This document shows, one piece after another, positions 26,199 through 35,069 of a stretch of 64,000 nucleotides of DNA; position 1 is the first letter of the stretch; each line of letters opens with the position of its first letter. A program made the position numbers and the translations under genes. Under the pieces are notes generated by a model that saw only the letters and a list, made by a program, of their open reading frames with translations, did not search any database and was not told the origin of the DNA. Source of the stretch: Rhizobium sp. Leaf371 (GTDB taxonomy: Bacteria > Pseudomonadota > Alphaproteobacteria > Rhizobiales > Rhizobiaceae); contig NZ_LMQB01000012.1 of NCBI RefSeq assembly GCF_001424045.1, positions 355,637 through 419,636 on the forward strand, read 5' to 3'.

Positions 26199-27512
26199 AT
26201 GGTAAACGACGAGCAGAAGCACGAGCGTCTTGAAAGATATATCTTCAATTATTGTGTTATAGCCTTTCTGCTTTTCTGCCTGCGGGATGGTTACACAGGT
26301 TCAGCTCGCTACTATCTGCAAATGGTCAATCTCAGCATATTGTGGTTCATCCCCGATATCATGGCATTCGGCTGCGTCCTGATTTTCTCGTATCTGCAGA
26401 TTTTCAAAGAAAGAAATCCGGTCGGTATATTTTTCATCATATCGTTCTGCTGGTCCGTCTATATCAGCACAATTTTTATGAACGATACGCTTTTTACTCT
26501 ATTTTCTTCGATCAAGATGTTCATACCGATGTTCGTCGGTTTTTGTTTTTACAAGAGAACTGTCACCGATATCCGCTGGCTTCAAATTGTACTAGTTATT
26601 GTTTTTTTCACCTCTTCTATCGGCATCATTCTCAATCCGTACGTGGAATATCCTTGGGTCGGTCAAGTTCTGGAGACGTTCGGCGGGGCCAGAGAAGCGT
26701 CCAAGCTCTGGTGGACGGGTGGTGTACCACGGTATGGCGGTTTTGCTGGCGACAGCACCATGGCCGGCTTCATGACGTTGTTCACGTACTTGCTGGTCTC
26801 CCCTTATCGCGGGATCATCTTCAATGTCGCCTGCTGGCCCTTGATCGTCACGGCGCTCTATCTCACCAACAGCAAGACCGCGATCGGTCTCTTTTCGATC
26901 TACGCCGTTCTCTACCTTTACATGAACGTCATTCCCCGAGACTACCGGGTTCGCGTCATCCGCACCTTCACGCAGTTGTCGTTCATATGCCTGATCGTTC
27001 CTCCAATCCTCATGATCACGCTCGGGGGGGTCGATCTCGGCGCCATCGACCCGAAGCTGGAAAGCCTCGCAGACCGTATCAACAACACGTGGAACGGACC
27101 ATTCATCTGGGTTTCCGAACTGTTTCCCGGCGGCATGTTCACGGGATGCGGAATCGGCTGCTACAGCTACCCCATGTCCTACACCGACTTGGCGAAATAC
27201 AACCTGCCGCTCGATAACTTCTACATGACGACGTTCCTGATGATGGGGTATCCGTTTCTCCTGTTCGTCGCTCTTCTGGTTGCCAAAGTTCCCGTGATGC
27301 GGGACCCGATCAAGCTGTCGATCCTCATGCTTTGGAACGTATATTCGGTCACCGTGCAGCTGTACGGCCCGTCCTATGCGACGCTCCTCTATGGCTACGC
27401 CATCAGCGAGGTCTTCGGGCGGGTCTCCGTCCGTCGCTCGTCGATCCGCTCTCTGAAGCGAGCCCCTGAGGGCAATCCGGGCCTGCAGACGATCGCCGCG
27501 CAACCTGGTTGA
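26199..27512 (+). CDS. Putative EPS polymerase (ExoQ/Wzy-like membrane protein)
   Basis: The 437-residue protein is polytopic, with about ten hydrophobic segments and a larger polar loop near 280-350. Wzy/ExoQ-like features are GFAGDSTMAGF, TNSKTAIGLFSIYA and LPLDNFYMTTFLMMGYPF. It would join repeat units at the periplasmic face. A GAGAG site lies upstream of the ATG. The first half of the gene (about 26200-26700) is clearly A/T-richer than its neighbours, which suggests separate origin, as is common for wzy genes. Family assignment rests on topology and a few motifs, so it is less certain than the ligase-like gene at 12603. Confidence 0.7.
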   Translation: MVNDEQKHERLERYIFNYCVIAFLLFCLRDGYTGSARYYLQMVNLSILWFIPDIMAFGCVLIFSYLQIFKERNPVGIFFIISFCWSVYISTIFMNDTLFTLFSSIKMFIPMFVGFCFYKRTVTDIRWLQIVLVIVFFTSSIGIILNPYVEYPWVGQVLETFGGAREASKLWWTGGVPRYGGFAGDSTMAGFMTLFTYLLVSPYRGIIFNVACWPLIVTALYLTNSKTAIGLFSIYAVLYLYMNVIPRDYRVRVIRTFTQLSFICLIVPPILMITLGGVDLGAIDPKLESLADRINNTWNGPFIWVSELFPGGMFTGCGIGCYSYPMSYTDLAKYNLPLDNFYMTTFLMMGYPFLLFVALLVAKVPVMRDPIKLSILMLWNVYSVTVQLYGPSYATLLYGYAISEVFGRVSVRRSSIRSLKRAPEGNPGLQTIAAQPG

Positions 27513-27600
27513 ATTCGCCCAGCCTCCGTTCTGCCTTACATACATGTCATCCGGATCCGAATTCGCCCGTCGAAATGAGAGTTCTGGAAAAGGAGACGTG

Positions 27601-28146
27601 ATGAAATTTTGGGATGTCGTCAAAGCTGATATGCGGGCAAACGCCAGTCATGCGAACATGCTCAAGCTCCTCCCGACCTTCATTTTCAATCCCGGATTCT
27701 CGGCCATATTCCTGCATCGTGTCGCCTGCAAATTGCGGCAGGGCGGCGTGGTCCGGCGTCGGCTGGGGCTTCTCGTCTGGCGTTGGAACGTTGGCCGTTC
27801 GGCGTGTCATATCAATCTCGACAGTGATATCGCTCCAGGGCTCTTCCTCCCGCATCCCACGGGTATCGTCATCGGTTCGGGTGCCAGGATCGGTCCGGGA
27901 ACCACGATCTACCAGTCGGTGACGATCGGCAAGACGGCGTCTCCGCAGTATCCGGTCATTGGCGCCGGATGTGTCCTCTACCCCAATTCCCTCGTCATCG
28001 GCCCTCTCACGCTCGGCGACCGCGCCATCGTCGGTGCGGGATCCGTCGTGTTGAAAAGCGTGCCGGCGGACGGCGTGGTGGTCGGTACGTCGGCAAAGGT
28101 CCTGCGGGTGGGCCAACCGGAAAATGCGGTCGCCCTGCCGGTTTAG
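27601..28146 (+). CDS. Left-handed beta-helix (CysE-like) acetyltransferase
   Basis: The 181-residue protein resembles the one at 17105: a helical N-terminus, then hexapeptide repeats (about 80-165; HPTGIVIGSGARIGPGTTIY, then GDRAIVGAGSVVLKSVP). The ATG at 27601 is chosen because AAGGAG lies six bases upstream; an ATG at 27544 would add 19 residues. Serine acetyltransferase homologues of this compact type are common in EPS loci and are thought to acetylate sugars. Substrate not determined. Confidence 0.8.
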   Translation: MKFWDVVKADMRANASHANMLKLLPTFIFNPGFSAIFLHRVACKLRQGGVVRRRLGLLVWRWNVGRSACHINLDSDIAPGLFLPHPTGIVIGSGARIGPGTTIYQSVTIGKTASPQYPVIGAGCVLYPNSLVIGPLTLGDRAIVGAGSVVLKSVPADGVVVGTSAKVLRVGQPENAVALPV

Positions 28147-28347
28147 AGCGTTTTACCGCAGTGACCGACGCCGAAGCGATTCCGCTTCGGGTGGAGATGC
28201 GCCCCATCGACGCGACGCCCAACGCTCCGCGACGCCCAACTCTCCGTAAGAGCCCGGGGCGTCCTGTCGCGACTTTTCAAGTCCGCCTCTCAGATCGGTC
28301 GGTCCCGTCCTCCGCGCGGGGCGGGCACGTATTGCCGTGCGCGGCCC

Positions 28348-29607
28348 TCAGGGCGCGGTATCGGCCTGACGGGAAAAGCTCAGGAGATAGGCGCCTCGGA
28401 TCCCCGTCACGACCAAGGCCGTGATCAGCGCGGCGACGCCGGTTCCATTGAAGCCCAGCCAGGAAATCATGGCGGCCGTCATCGTGACCGACAGGCAGAC
28501 GCCAAACATGTTGATCGTTGCGTAGTGGCTGTCCTTGTTCAGGCTGGTCAGGCCGACATTGAGCAGGTCGGAGCACGAGCGCACGATGGCTGCGAGCAGC
28601 AGCAGGATGAACAGTCCACGATGTTCGCTGATTTCCGTCATCGACAGGAAGCGGATCAGCAATTCGCTTCCGCCGAGAACGCCGGCGGCAAGAACGGTCG
28701 CGATGATGGCGGTCTTGACGATCTGCTTGCGGAAAACCTGCTTCCACTCCGCAATCGAGCCCTTTTGCCGGGCCTGGAACAGGACCGGCAGGGCGAGTTG
28801 GACCACGGCGGTCTGCATCAGCGTCTGCAGCGCATTGGTCAGCGACCAGAAGAACGTATAGATGCCGGTGAGCGTGAGGTTCAGCATATAGTTCACGATG
28901 TAGCGGTCGGCATAGATCAAGCCGACGATGCTGAGATCGCTGATGTAAATGTGCCAGGAGTGGCGCAGCCGCTCCTTGATCCAGCCGAAATCGACGGGTG
29001 TTGCCGCCGTCTGGCGAAGCGGCCAGCTGCGCAGCAGATAGGCGAGCAGTGCCGCCGCAAGCACGTAGCTGGCGATCCAGCCGATGAAGACAGCCTCCAG
29101 CGTCCGGAAGACGGGAAATGCGACGCCGAGACCGACAACGACCGGCACCCAGAGGGCCGAGCGGACGAAAACCAGCAGATTGGCTTCCGTCGCCATGCTC
29201 TGTCCGATCAGCGGCATATGAATGTCGAGCCCGTAGGTCTCAAGCCAGATAAGGGCGATGATCAGTCCGTAGAGGAACGTGATCTGGTACCCCATCGCAA
29301 AGGCCACGATCACACCGATGATGGTGGCGAGGACCAGCGTGACCGTCGTGACGAACAACCGGTTTTTGACGATGGCGGCAGCGAAGGCTGCATCCCGGCC
29401 GATGACTTCGCGAGATGTCCGATAGTTCAGACCCCATCCGAGCATCGCCGGCAGAATGCCGATCGCTCCGAGCGCCAGACCGTAAATGCCGGTTGCCTCG
29501 AAGCCGAGGTACTTGATGATGTAAAAGGACAGCAGGAACCGAAAGACCAGCGTCGAGCCCCGAAATGTCAGGTTGATCAAGCTCGACAATTTACGAAAGT
29601 GGCGCAT
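28348..29607 (-). CDS. Polysaccharide flippase (Wzx/MOP superfamily)
   Basis: The 419-residue protein has about twelve hydrophobic helices, an N-terminal basic stretch (MRHFRKLSSLINLTFRGSTL) and the spaced charged residues typical of Wzx/oligosaccharide flippases. It would move the undecaprenyl-linked repeat across the inner membrane. It is the only flippase candidate in the window. It lies 13 bp downstream of the glycosyltransferase gene at 29621-30742 on the same strand, so the two are co-transcribed. Confidence 0.82.
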   Translation of the reverse strand: MRHFRKLSSLINLTFRGSTLVFRFLLSFYIIKYLGFEATGIYGLALGAIGILPAMLGWGLNYRTSREVIGRDAAFAAAIVKNRLFVTTVTLVLATIIGVIVAFAMGYQITFLYGLIIALIWLETYGLDIHMPLIGQSMATEANLLVFVRSALWVPVVVGLGVAFPVFRTLEAVFIGWIASYVLAAALLAYLLRSWPLRQTAATPVDFGWIKERLRHSWHIYISDLSIVGLIYADRYIVNYMLNLTLTGIYTFFWSLTNALQTLMQTAVVQLALPVLFQARQKGSIAEWKQVFRKQIVKTAIIATVLAAGVLGGSELLIRFLSMTEISEHRGLFILLLLAAIVRSCSDLLNVGLTSLNKDSHYATINMFGVCLSVTMTAAMISWLGFNGTGVAALITALVVTGIRGAYLLSFSRQADTAP

Positions 29608-29620
29608 CAGCAGTGATCTT

Positions 29621-30742
29621 TCATCTGGACGACGACGCGATGGTCGTCACCACACGCAGCAGCTCGGTCGCGCTGTTCTTCCACGAAAACTCTGCCGATC
29701 GCAATCGTCCCGCTTGTCGCAAAGCCTGGAGGTCGGCCTGGCCGTCCAGGACGGCGAGCATCGCGCGGGACATCGAGCCGGTGTCCAGCGGGTCGAAATA
29801 GGCAGCGGCATCGCCGCAGACCTCCCGCAGAACGGGAATATCGGAGGCGAGGACAGGACAGTTCTCGCGCATCGCCTCGAGCGGCGGAATGCCGAAGCCC
29901 TCGTAGAGGCTTGGAAACACGAGAGCCTGCGCATGCGCGTAGAGCGAGAGGATCTCGGCGTCCGACAATCTCCCGGTTTCGAGGAGATGGGCCGGGCGTA
30001 CGGTCGCTTCGCCTTTGGAAAACGCTTTTGCTGCTTTTCCGACCAGAACGAAGGAGACGTCGCTGCGGTCAAGCGCGCCGAAAGCCTGGATCGCCCGTGC
30101 CAGATTCTTGTTCGGGGCAGGGGAACCGATGAAGAGAAAATACCGGCGATCCCTCAGTCCCAGCCGATCGAGGACGGTCTCGTCTGCCGTCACGTCGACC
30201 ATGTGATCCACCGCATTCGAGATGACCGAAATCGTCTCGACCGGCACCTTCAGGACGTCGGACAGTTCTTTTCGGGAGAAATCCGAGACCGTCGCGAGAC
30301 GCGAGCGGCGCGCCAGCAGGCGGCCCAGCGTCTGGTGGAGAAGGCGATATGAGCGGGAAAAACCCTGGGGGAAGCGGTAGACCAGCGCGTCATGGATGAC
30401 GGTCAACTGCCGTCCGTGCAGAACCGGTGCCGAATTGCAGGGGTTGACGAGAATGCCGTCGCGGCTGGCAGCGAGGAGGTCGATCTGTTCCCAGGCATGG
30501 CCCGTCAACCGCCCAGCGGTTTTGACCGCGATCTTCCGAAAACCCTGATCGAGCGAAACGCCTTTCGGCACGAGGATCGTCCAGGCCTTTGCCTGCTCGT
30601 CGTCCAGCAGGTCGTCGATCGCGTGCAGGATCCCGCCCGCGAAACGCTCGACGCCCGTAAGCGGACGTCCGAGGAAGCGACCGTTTACATAAATCGGGAT
30701 CTGGTGGGGTGGGGTCCCAGACGGCATCACGCGATCATTCAT
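29621..30742 (-). CDS. Family 4 glycosyltransferase
   Basis: The 373-residue GT-B enzyme has the N-terminal signature GRPLTGVERFAGGIL, SPAPNKNLARAIQAF for the second domain, and the donor-binding EGFGIPPLEAM (the EX7E motif). It would add one sugar to the lipid-linked repeat on the cytoplasmic face. An ATG at 30742 gives a normal N-terminus; ATGs at 30727 and further upstream are possible, and none has a strong ribosome binding site. It is transcribed with the flippase and is divergent from the GT at 31027. Confidence 0.87.
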   Translation of the reverse strand: MNDRVMPSGTPPHQIPIYVNGRFLGRPLTGVERFAGGILHAIDDLLDDEQAKAWTILVPKGVSLDQGFRKIAVKTAGRLTGHAWEQIDLLAASRDGILVNPCNSAPVLHGRQLTVIHDALVYRFPQGFSRSYRLLHQTLGRLLARRSRLATVSDFSRKELSDVLKVPVETISVISNAVDHMVDVTADETVLDRLGLRDRRYFLFIGSPAPNKNLARAIQAFGALDRSDVSFVLVGKAAKAFSKGEATVRPAHLLETGRLSDAEILSLYAHAQALVFPSLYEGFGIPPLEAMRENCPVLASDIPVLREVCGDAAAYFDPLDTGSMSRAMLAVLDGQADLQALRQAGRLRSAEFSWKNSATELLRVVTTIASSSR

Positions 30743-31026
30743 TATGGCTACCGGGTGCAGGCCCGCAAGCAGGCAAACAGTGTCCGCCTGTGTTGGCATG
30801 GAATTGTGCGGCGCACAAACAAGTCTCGCAATGTCGGCTGGACACGGCAATCGTTGAATGGCCGGCGTGGCGAAAAGGACACCTTCTTTCCTGTCTGCGT
30901 GCTTGCCTCGCGGGGCAAACCGCGATCGATCCCGTTTCTCTCTCTGCGCGGCGCTCTTGGATAAACAATGTTTTCCAGCTAGGTGTGGAAAAGCCCTCGC
31001 GCCAATGAAAAGGTTGATCGAACATC

Positions 31027-32265
31027 GTGCGGATCGCCATTTGCAATGCCCTTTATCCCACACCCGACGATCCCCTGATCTTTGGCGGTGCAGAAGTCTT
31101 CGTGCGCCAGTTTGCGGAAGAGCTGGTCCAGCGTGGCGACACGGTGACCGTGTTGCGCGCATCGCTGAAGGGCAGGCGCTCGACGGAAAACGTCAACGGC
31201 GTCACCGTGGAGTTCATCCCGGTGCGCAATCTCTTTCCACCCTTCGAAGAGCGGAAGAATCCGCTCGTCCGGCTTGCCTGGCACGCGATCGATGACAGGA
31301 TCCATGCCAGCGGCGAGATCCAGCGCATTCTGGACGCTTTTGCACCAGACCTGCTGCATTCGCACACATTGAACGGCTTGAGCACGGATGTCTGGCGGAT
31401 GGCCAAGCGGCTGGAGCTGCCGATCCTGCACACGATGCATGATTATTATCTCATCTGTCCCAAATGCTCCCGTTTCAAGTCCGGCGCGTCCTGTCAGGCG
31501 ACCTGCGGATCCTGTCGGGTGCTGTCGGACAACCGGCGTCGCCGGACGGCTCTCGTCGATGCGGTTGTCAGCGTCAGCCAGCGCACCCTCGATATTCACC
31601 GCGAGAATGGCGTGTTCGACGGGTCGAAGCCGACCTATGTCGTCCGCAACGTGCCCAACCCTGCCATCGTCTTCTCCGAGTTGACGCACGGCCCGGGGCC
31701 GCTGACGATCGGCTACCTCGGCCGTTTCTCGGAGGAGAAGGGTGTCCGGCTTTTGCTGGAGGCCGTTGCGTGTCTGCGTCCGGGCAGCGTGCGCCTGCTC
31801 CTGGCCGGCCGCGTGTCCGACGCGGAGAAGGAAACGCTGAAAGCTCTGGCGCCGGAAGCCGATGTCGATTTCGTGGGCTTCGTATCGCCATCCGATTTCT
31901 ACCGGCAGGTTCAGGTGGTCGTCATGCCGTCGATCTGGCACGAGCCGGGGTCGCTGGCCCTGGTCGATGCTCTCGCGGCGGGCAGACCCGTCATCGGCAC
32001 GCCGTTCGGCGGAATACCCGAGATCATCGAAGACGGGGTGACCGGCTGGATTGCGGAGGCGACGCCGCAGGGCATGTCCGCCGCCATATCCCGCCTCGTC
32101 GCGGAGCCACGGCTTGTCGTGGCGGCGCACGAGGCCCTGGCTGAGAAGCGTCATGCCCGACGCGCTTTCTCCGACGTCGTCGACGACTATCAGTCGATCT
32201 ACAGCTCTCTCCTGCGGGGCCGATCGAACTCGCCCGGCACGGCAGCGGTCTTGCCTCTCAAATGA
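31027..32265 (+). CDS. Family 4 glycosyltransferase with a four-cysteine insertion
   Basis: The 412-residue GT-B enzyme starts at a GTG (MRIAICNALYPTPDDPLIFGGAE) and has a second domain with GYLGRFSEEKGV and a nucleotide-sugar site around HEPGSLALVDALAAGRPVI. After the third strand (HTMHDYYLI) it carries Cys-rich CPKCSRFKSGASCQATCGSC, a C-x11-C-x3-C-x2-C pattern also present in the GTs at 41435 and 43041. The pattern could bind a metal. Its end overlaps the convergent acyltransferase gene by 8 bp. It adds one sugar in EPS assembly; the sugar is unknown. Confidence 0.88.
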   Translation: MRIAICNALYPTPDDPLIFGGAEVFVRQFAEELVQRGDTVTVLRASLKGRRSTENVNGVTVEFIPVRNLFPPFEERKNPLVRLAWHAIDDRIHASGEIQRILDAFAPDLLHSHTLNGLSTDVWRMAKRLELPILHTMHDYYLICPKCSRFKSGASCQATCGSCRVLSDNRRRRTALVDAVVSVSQRTLDIHRENGVFDGSKPTYVVRNVPNPAIVFSELTHGPGPLTIGYLGRFSEEKGVRLLLEAVACLRPGSVRLLLAGRVSDAEKETLKALAPEADVDFVGFVSPSDFYRQVQVVVMPSIWHEPGSLALVDALAAGRPVIGTPFGGIPEIIEDGVTGWIAEATPQGMSAAISRLVAEPRLVVAAHEALAEKRHARRAFSDVVDDYQSIYSSLLRGRSNSPGTAAVLPLK

Positions 32266-33415
32266 TCGAGGGGGACGCGCCCCTTCCTGTGGTGAGACCG
32301 GAGGAGACCCGATTGAAGAATCGCCGGCCGGGCTCTTCCACGAAGCGGTAGGTGATCGTCGCGAACACGAGGACCACGCCGATATAGGCGAGGGCGACAA
32401 GATCCATCAGTCCGGCCGGGCCGAAATCCAGACGGTCATGAAGGCCGTCGAACCGGATGAGTTCGATGCCGAGCCGCCCCTGTGCGATCCGAGCCGCCGC
32501 GAACAGGATCGTGAAGACGATGAAGTGAACCAGATAGATCGAGTAGGACAGCGTACCGAGTAACAGGAGCGGCCGCACGCGCAGCAGCCGGGAAATCTGG
32601 CCCCGCTCGAAGGAAAAAAGCAGGATGGCCACGCCGAACGCAATGATGTCGGCCGCGACGTAGCGGGGCTTGAACCAGAACAGCAGCACCATGATCGTCG
32701 TTGCCACGAGCTCCGGTGCCGTTCCCTTGAGGTAGGGCTTGTCCCGCAGTCGAAGATAGAGGTCGTAGGTCAGGTTGCCGGTGAAGAAGCCGAAAACGCA
32801 CTGCACCAGACCGAGGCCCGATGCGAGATTCAGCGTCGTCTGGATATAATCGAGCCAGAAAAGCAGCAGGCCCGACGCGGCGAACATGATCACGGCCCCC
32901 CACTGGCGGTAGGTTCCAAACCCGAGAACGACCGCGACGAAGATCAGATAGGTATAGAACTCGGTGCTGATCGACCAACTCGGAGCATTCCAGGTCAGTT
33001 CTGGAAACGGAATGATGGCTTGCAGAAGAAAGATGTTCGCGACCAGCGACGGGACATCGTTCGTCCCGGCAAAGGGCGCTTCGGATCCGTGATACCCGCG
33101 CGACGACAGGTAGAGTTTCGCCGTTTCCAAGAGGATGAGGATGCCCAGCGTCACGATGTGCAGCGGATAGAGCCGGCCGAACCGTCGGATCATGAACCGC
33201 AGGCCCTCCTGCGGGCCATCGAGGCTGGCGCGATAGGCATGCGTGATGACGAAGCCGCTGAGAACGAAGAAAAAGGGAACCGCCAGATTGCCGTTCCGCA
33301 CGAAGGGGACGGCGTAGAAATAGCCTGCGGCCTGGAAATGAAACAGTGCAACCAGCAACGCGGCAATGCCACGCCAGGAATCCAGCGCATCGAACCTGAC
33401 CGGCTTTTCTCTCAT
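32258..33415 (-). CDS. Acyltransferase 3 family membrane protein
   Basis: The 385-residue protein has the family hallmarks: RFDALDSWRGIAALLVALFHF with the conserved His, PFFFVLSGFVITHAY, RRFGRLYPLHI, and a late YSIYLVHFIVF helix. It is probably an EPS acyl-modifying enzyme in the inner membrane. Its 3' end overlaps the convergent GT gene by 8 bp, and the next acyltransferase gene (33564) lies 148 bp upstream on the same strand. Confidence 0.88.
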   Translation of the reverse strand: MREKPVRFDALDSWRGIAALLVALFHFQAAGYFYAVPFVRNGNLAVPFFFVLSGFVITHAYRASLDGPQEGLRFMIRRFGRLYPLHIVTLGILILLETAKLYLSSRGYHGSEAPFAGTNDVPSLVANIFLLQAIIPFPELTWNAPSWSISTEFYTYLIFVAVVLGFGTYRQWGAVIMFAASGLLLFWLDYIQTTLNLASGLGLVQCVFGFFTGNLTYDLYLRLRDKPYLKGTAPELVATTIMVLLFWFKPRYVAADIIAFGVAILLFSFERGQISRLLRVRPLLLLGTLSYSIYLVHFIVFTILFAAARIAQGRLGIELIRFDGLHDRLDFGPAGLMDLVALAYIGVVLVFATITYRFVEEPGRRFFNRVSSGLTTGRGASPSII

Positions 33416-33563
33416 CGTGGCACCCCGTTTTAACGTGAGCCACTGTTTTAGAAGAAACTACATAAGCGTCAATGAAAATGCCGAGCGAGAGCGAGAGAGT
33501 GTCGTCAGAAGACGCGCATCCATTGCGTGTTGGCATGCCGGACGCCCGTGCCGGAGCGCGGGG

Positions 33564-34628
33564 TCATACGGGAGCGCGTGCCCGACCGGCGTTCAGACGG
33601 CGGCTCAGCGCGGCCCCGATGGGCTTTTCGACCCAGAGATGCACGGCCAGCGACCCGGCAATGGTCGCCAACATGCCCAACCAGTAAAGCGCATGCAGCG
33701 GCAGGCCGGCCTTGACGCCGATGGCGGCAAAGATCTTGATCGTGAACGGATGCGTGAGATAGAGCGCATAGGACGCATCGCCGCCGAGTGCCAGAAAGCG
33801 CGAGACGCGACCGTCAGGCGCGGGATTGCCGAGCACCACGGCCGCCGTGATCAGCACCGCGGGAATGCCGCCGGTGATCAATCGTGGCAGGTATTCGTAG
33901 CTTCCGGTCTGAAAAAACAGGACGGCAAGCATGAGGCCCACGCCGACGAGAAGGGCCGAGACGGGCCGCGAGATCCGTGTCTTCCGCAGGAACAGGGCGG
34001 CCACAAGAATGCCGAGCAGGAACTCCCCGATGATCGAATTGCCCCAGAAGCGGAGAGGCCACACGGTCGGCGGAACGGCGAGCGCGACGATCATGAGCAG
34101 CGCGAAGGCAGCAACGAGCAGGCCGAGGCCCAGACGTTTCGGCAGGAGAAGCGCGACTGCGAAAACGAAATAGAAGAACATTTCGAAGTTCAAAGTCCAG
34201 CCGAGCGACAGCAGGGGGAACAGCTCGCCATCGGCTCGAGGCCATGGCAGGAAGGCGTAGGACGCAACGATATGCACGGGATCGATCCCGTTATTGTTGA
34301 TCATGCTGCCCGCTGCGAGAATCGAGGCCAGCATCAAGGTCGTGCAGATCCAGTAGAGCGGCACGATCCGGATCAGGCGGCGCATCAGGAACAGTCTGGC
34401 GGTGCCGGGCACGCCGAAACGATCATGCATCAGGTAATACATGATGAAACCGCTGATCACGAAGAAGATGTCGACACCGAGCCCCCAATCGAGCGGATGC
34501 CACATCGTGAACGCCTGACCCGTCGCGCGGGCCTTGTTCTCGATCTCCACACCCACATGCGCAAAAACCACCAGGATGGCCGCGCAGAACCGCAGGATCT
34601 GCACGTTCACGACATATCGGGCAGCCAT
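33564..34628 (-). CDS. Acyltransferase 3 family membrane protein
   Basis: The 354-residue protein starts with the family's first helix (VQILRFCAAILVVFAHVG, conserved His), then DIFFVISGFIMYYLM, RRLIRIVPLYW and a late YALYLTHPFTIK. The ATG at 34628 is preferred to the one at 34643 because an AGGA site lies at the right distance. It sits upstream of another acyltransferase on the same strand, giving a modification pair. Donor and acceptor are unknown; EPS is the likely acceptor by context. Confidence 0.87.
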   Translation of the reverse strand: MAARYVVNVQILRFCAAILVVFAHVGVEIENKARATGQAFTMWHPLDWGLGVDIFFVISGFIMYYLMHDRFGVPGTARLFLMRRLIRIVPLYWICTTLMLASILAAGSMINNNGIDPVHIVASYAFLPWPRADGELFPLLSLGWTLNFEMFFYFVFAVALLLPKRLGLGLLVAAFALLMIVALAVPPTVWPLRFWGNSIIGEFLLGILVAALFLRKTRISRPVSALLVGVGLMLAVLFFQTGSYEYLPRLITGGIPAVLITAAVVLGNPAPDGRVSRFLALGGDASYALYLTHPFTIKIFAAIGVKAGLPLHALYWLGMLATIAGSLAVHLWVEKPIGAALSRRLNAGRARAPV

Positions 34629-34898
34629 GTCGAATCCTGTCATGGTTTGGAGGCGGCACAGGCATGAAGCATCATGCCGGGGAATACGGGTTGGCCAACT
34701 TTAACGCGGTCTGAACCGGGTTACAATCCGTCCCACAGCTTAGATCGTTGTTTCCCCTTGACGAACGCGCTTGTCACGGGCGCGGCGATGGCCGTTTTTT
34801 TCCGGGGATAATTGTCCTTCGTCGAAAAATCGTTCCCGCTTTGTCCCCGCATGCCTCTGCGGTGGGATAGTCGGCCCGTCATCTGAAACGAGGTTCCC

Positions 34899-35069
34899 AT
34901 GATCTGGACAGGTATCGGCATATCGCTCTCAGCGCCCTCGACCGCCTTGGCTGTCACCGCCGCCGCATACGTCCAGCTGAAGGGGAAAGTGACGTCGGGT
35001 GGCGACGTGGACCTGTCGGGCCTTTTGCCTGGCGGGTCCAGAATGGCTCTCATTGGAAAGAAATCATAA
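34899..35069 (+). CDS. Small 56-residue protein coupled to the SGNH hydrolase
   Basis: This ORF begins at an ATG with GAGG five bases upstream and ends in TAATG, its stop overlapping the start of the SGNH hydrolase gene by one base, which implies translational coupling. The product starts MIWTGIGISLSAPSTALAVT, a mildly hydrophobic stretch, and continues with a Gly/Lys-rich tail. I recognise no domain. It could be a small partner of the hydrolase or a leader whose translation controls it. Confidence 0.55.
   Translation: MIWTGIGISLSAPSTALAVTAAAYVQLKGKVTSGGDVDLSGLLPGGSRMALIGKKS

Noticed and set aside
28171-28190. Hairpin CCGAAGCG/CGCTTCGG after the acetyltransferase at 27601 as a terminator
   Set aside because: Short stem and no T-run on either strand; too weak to call.
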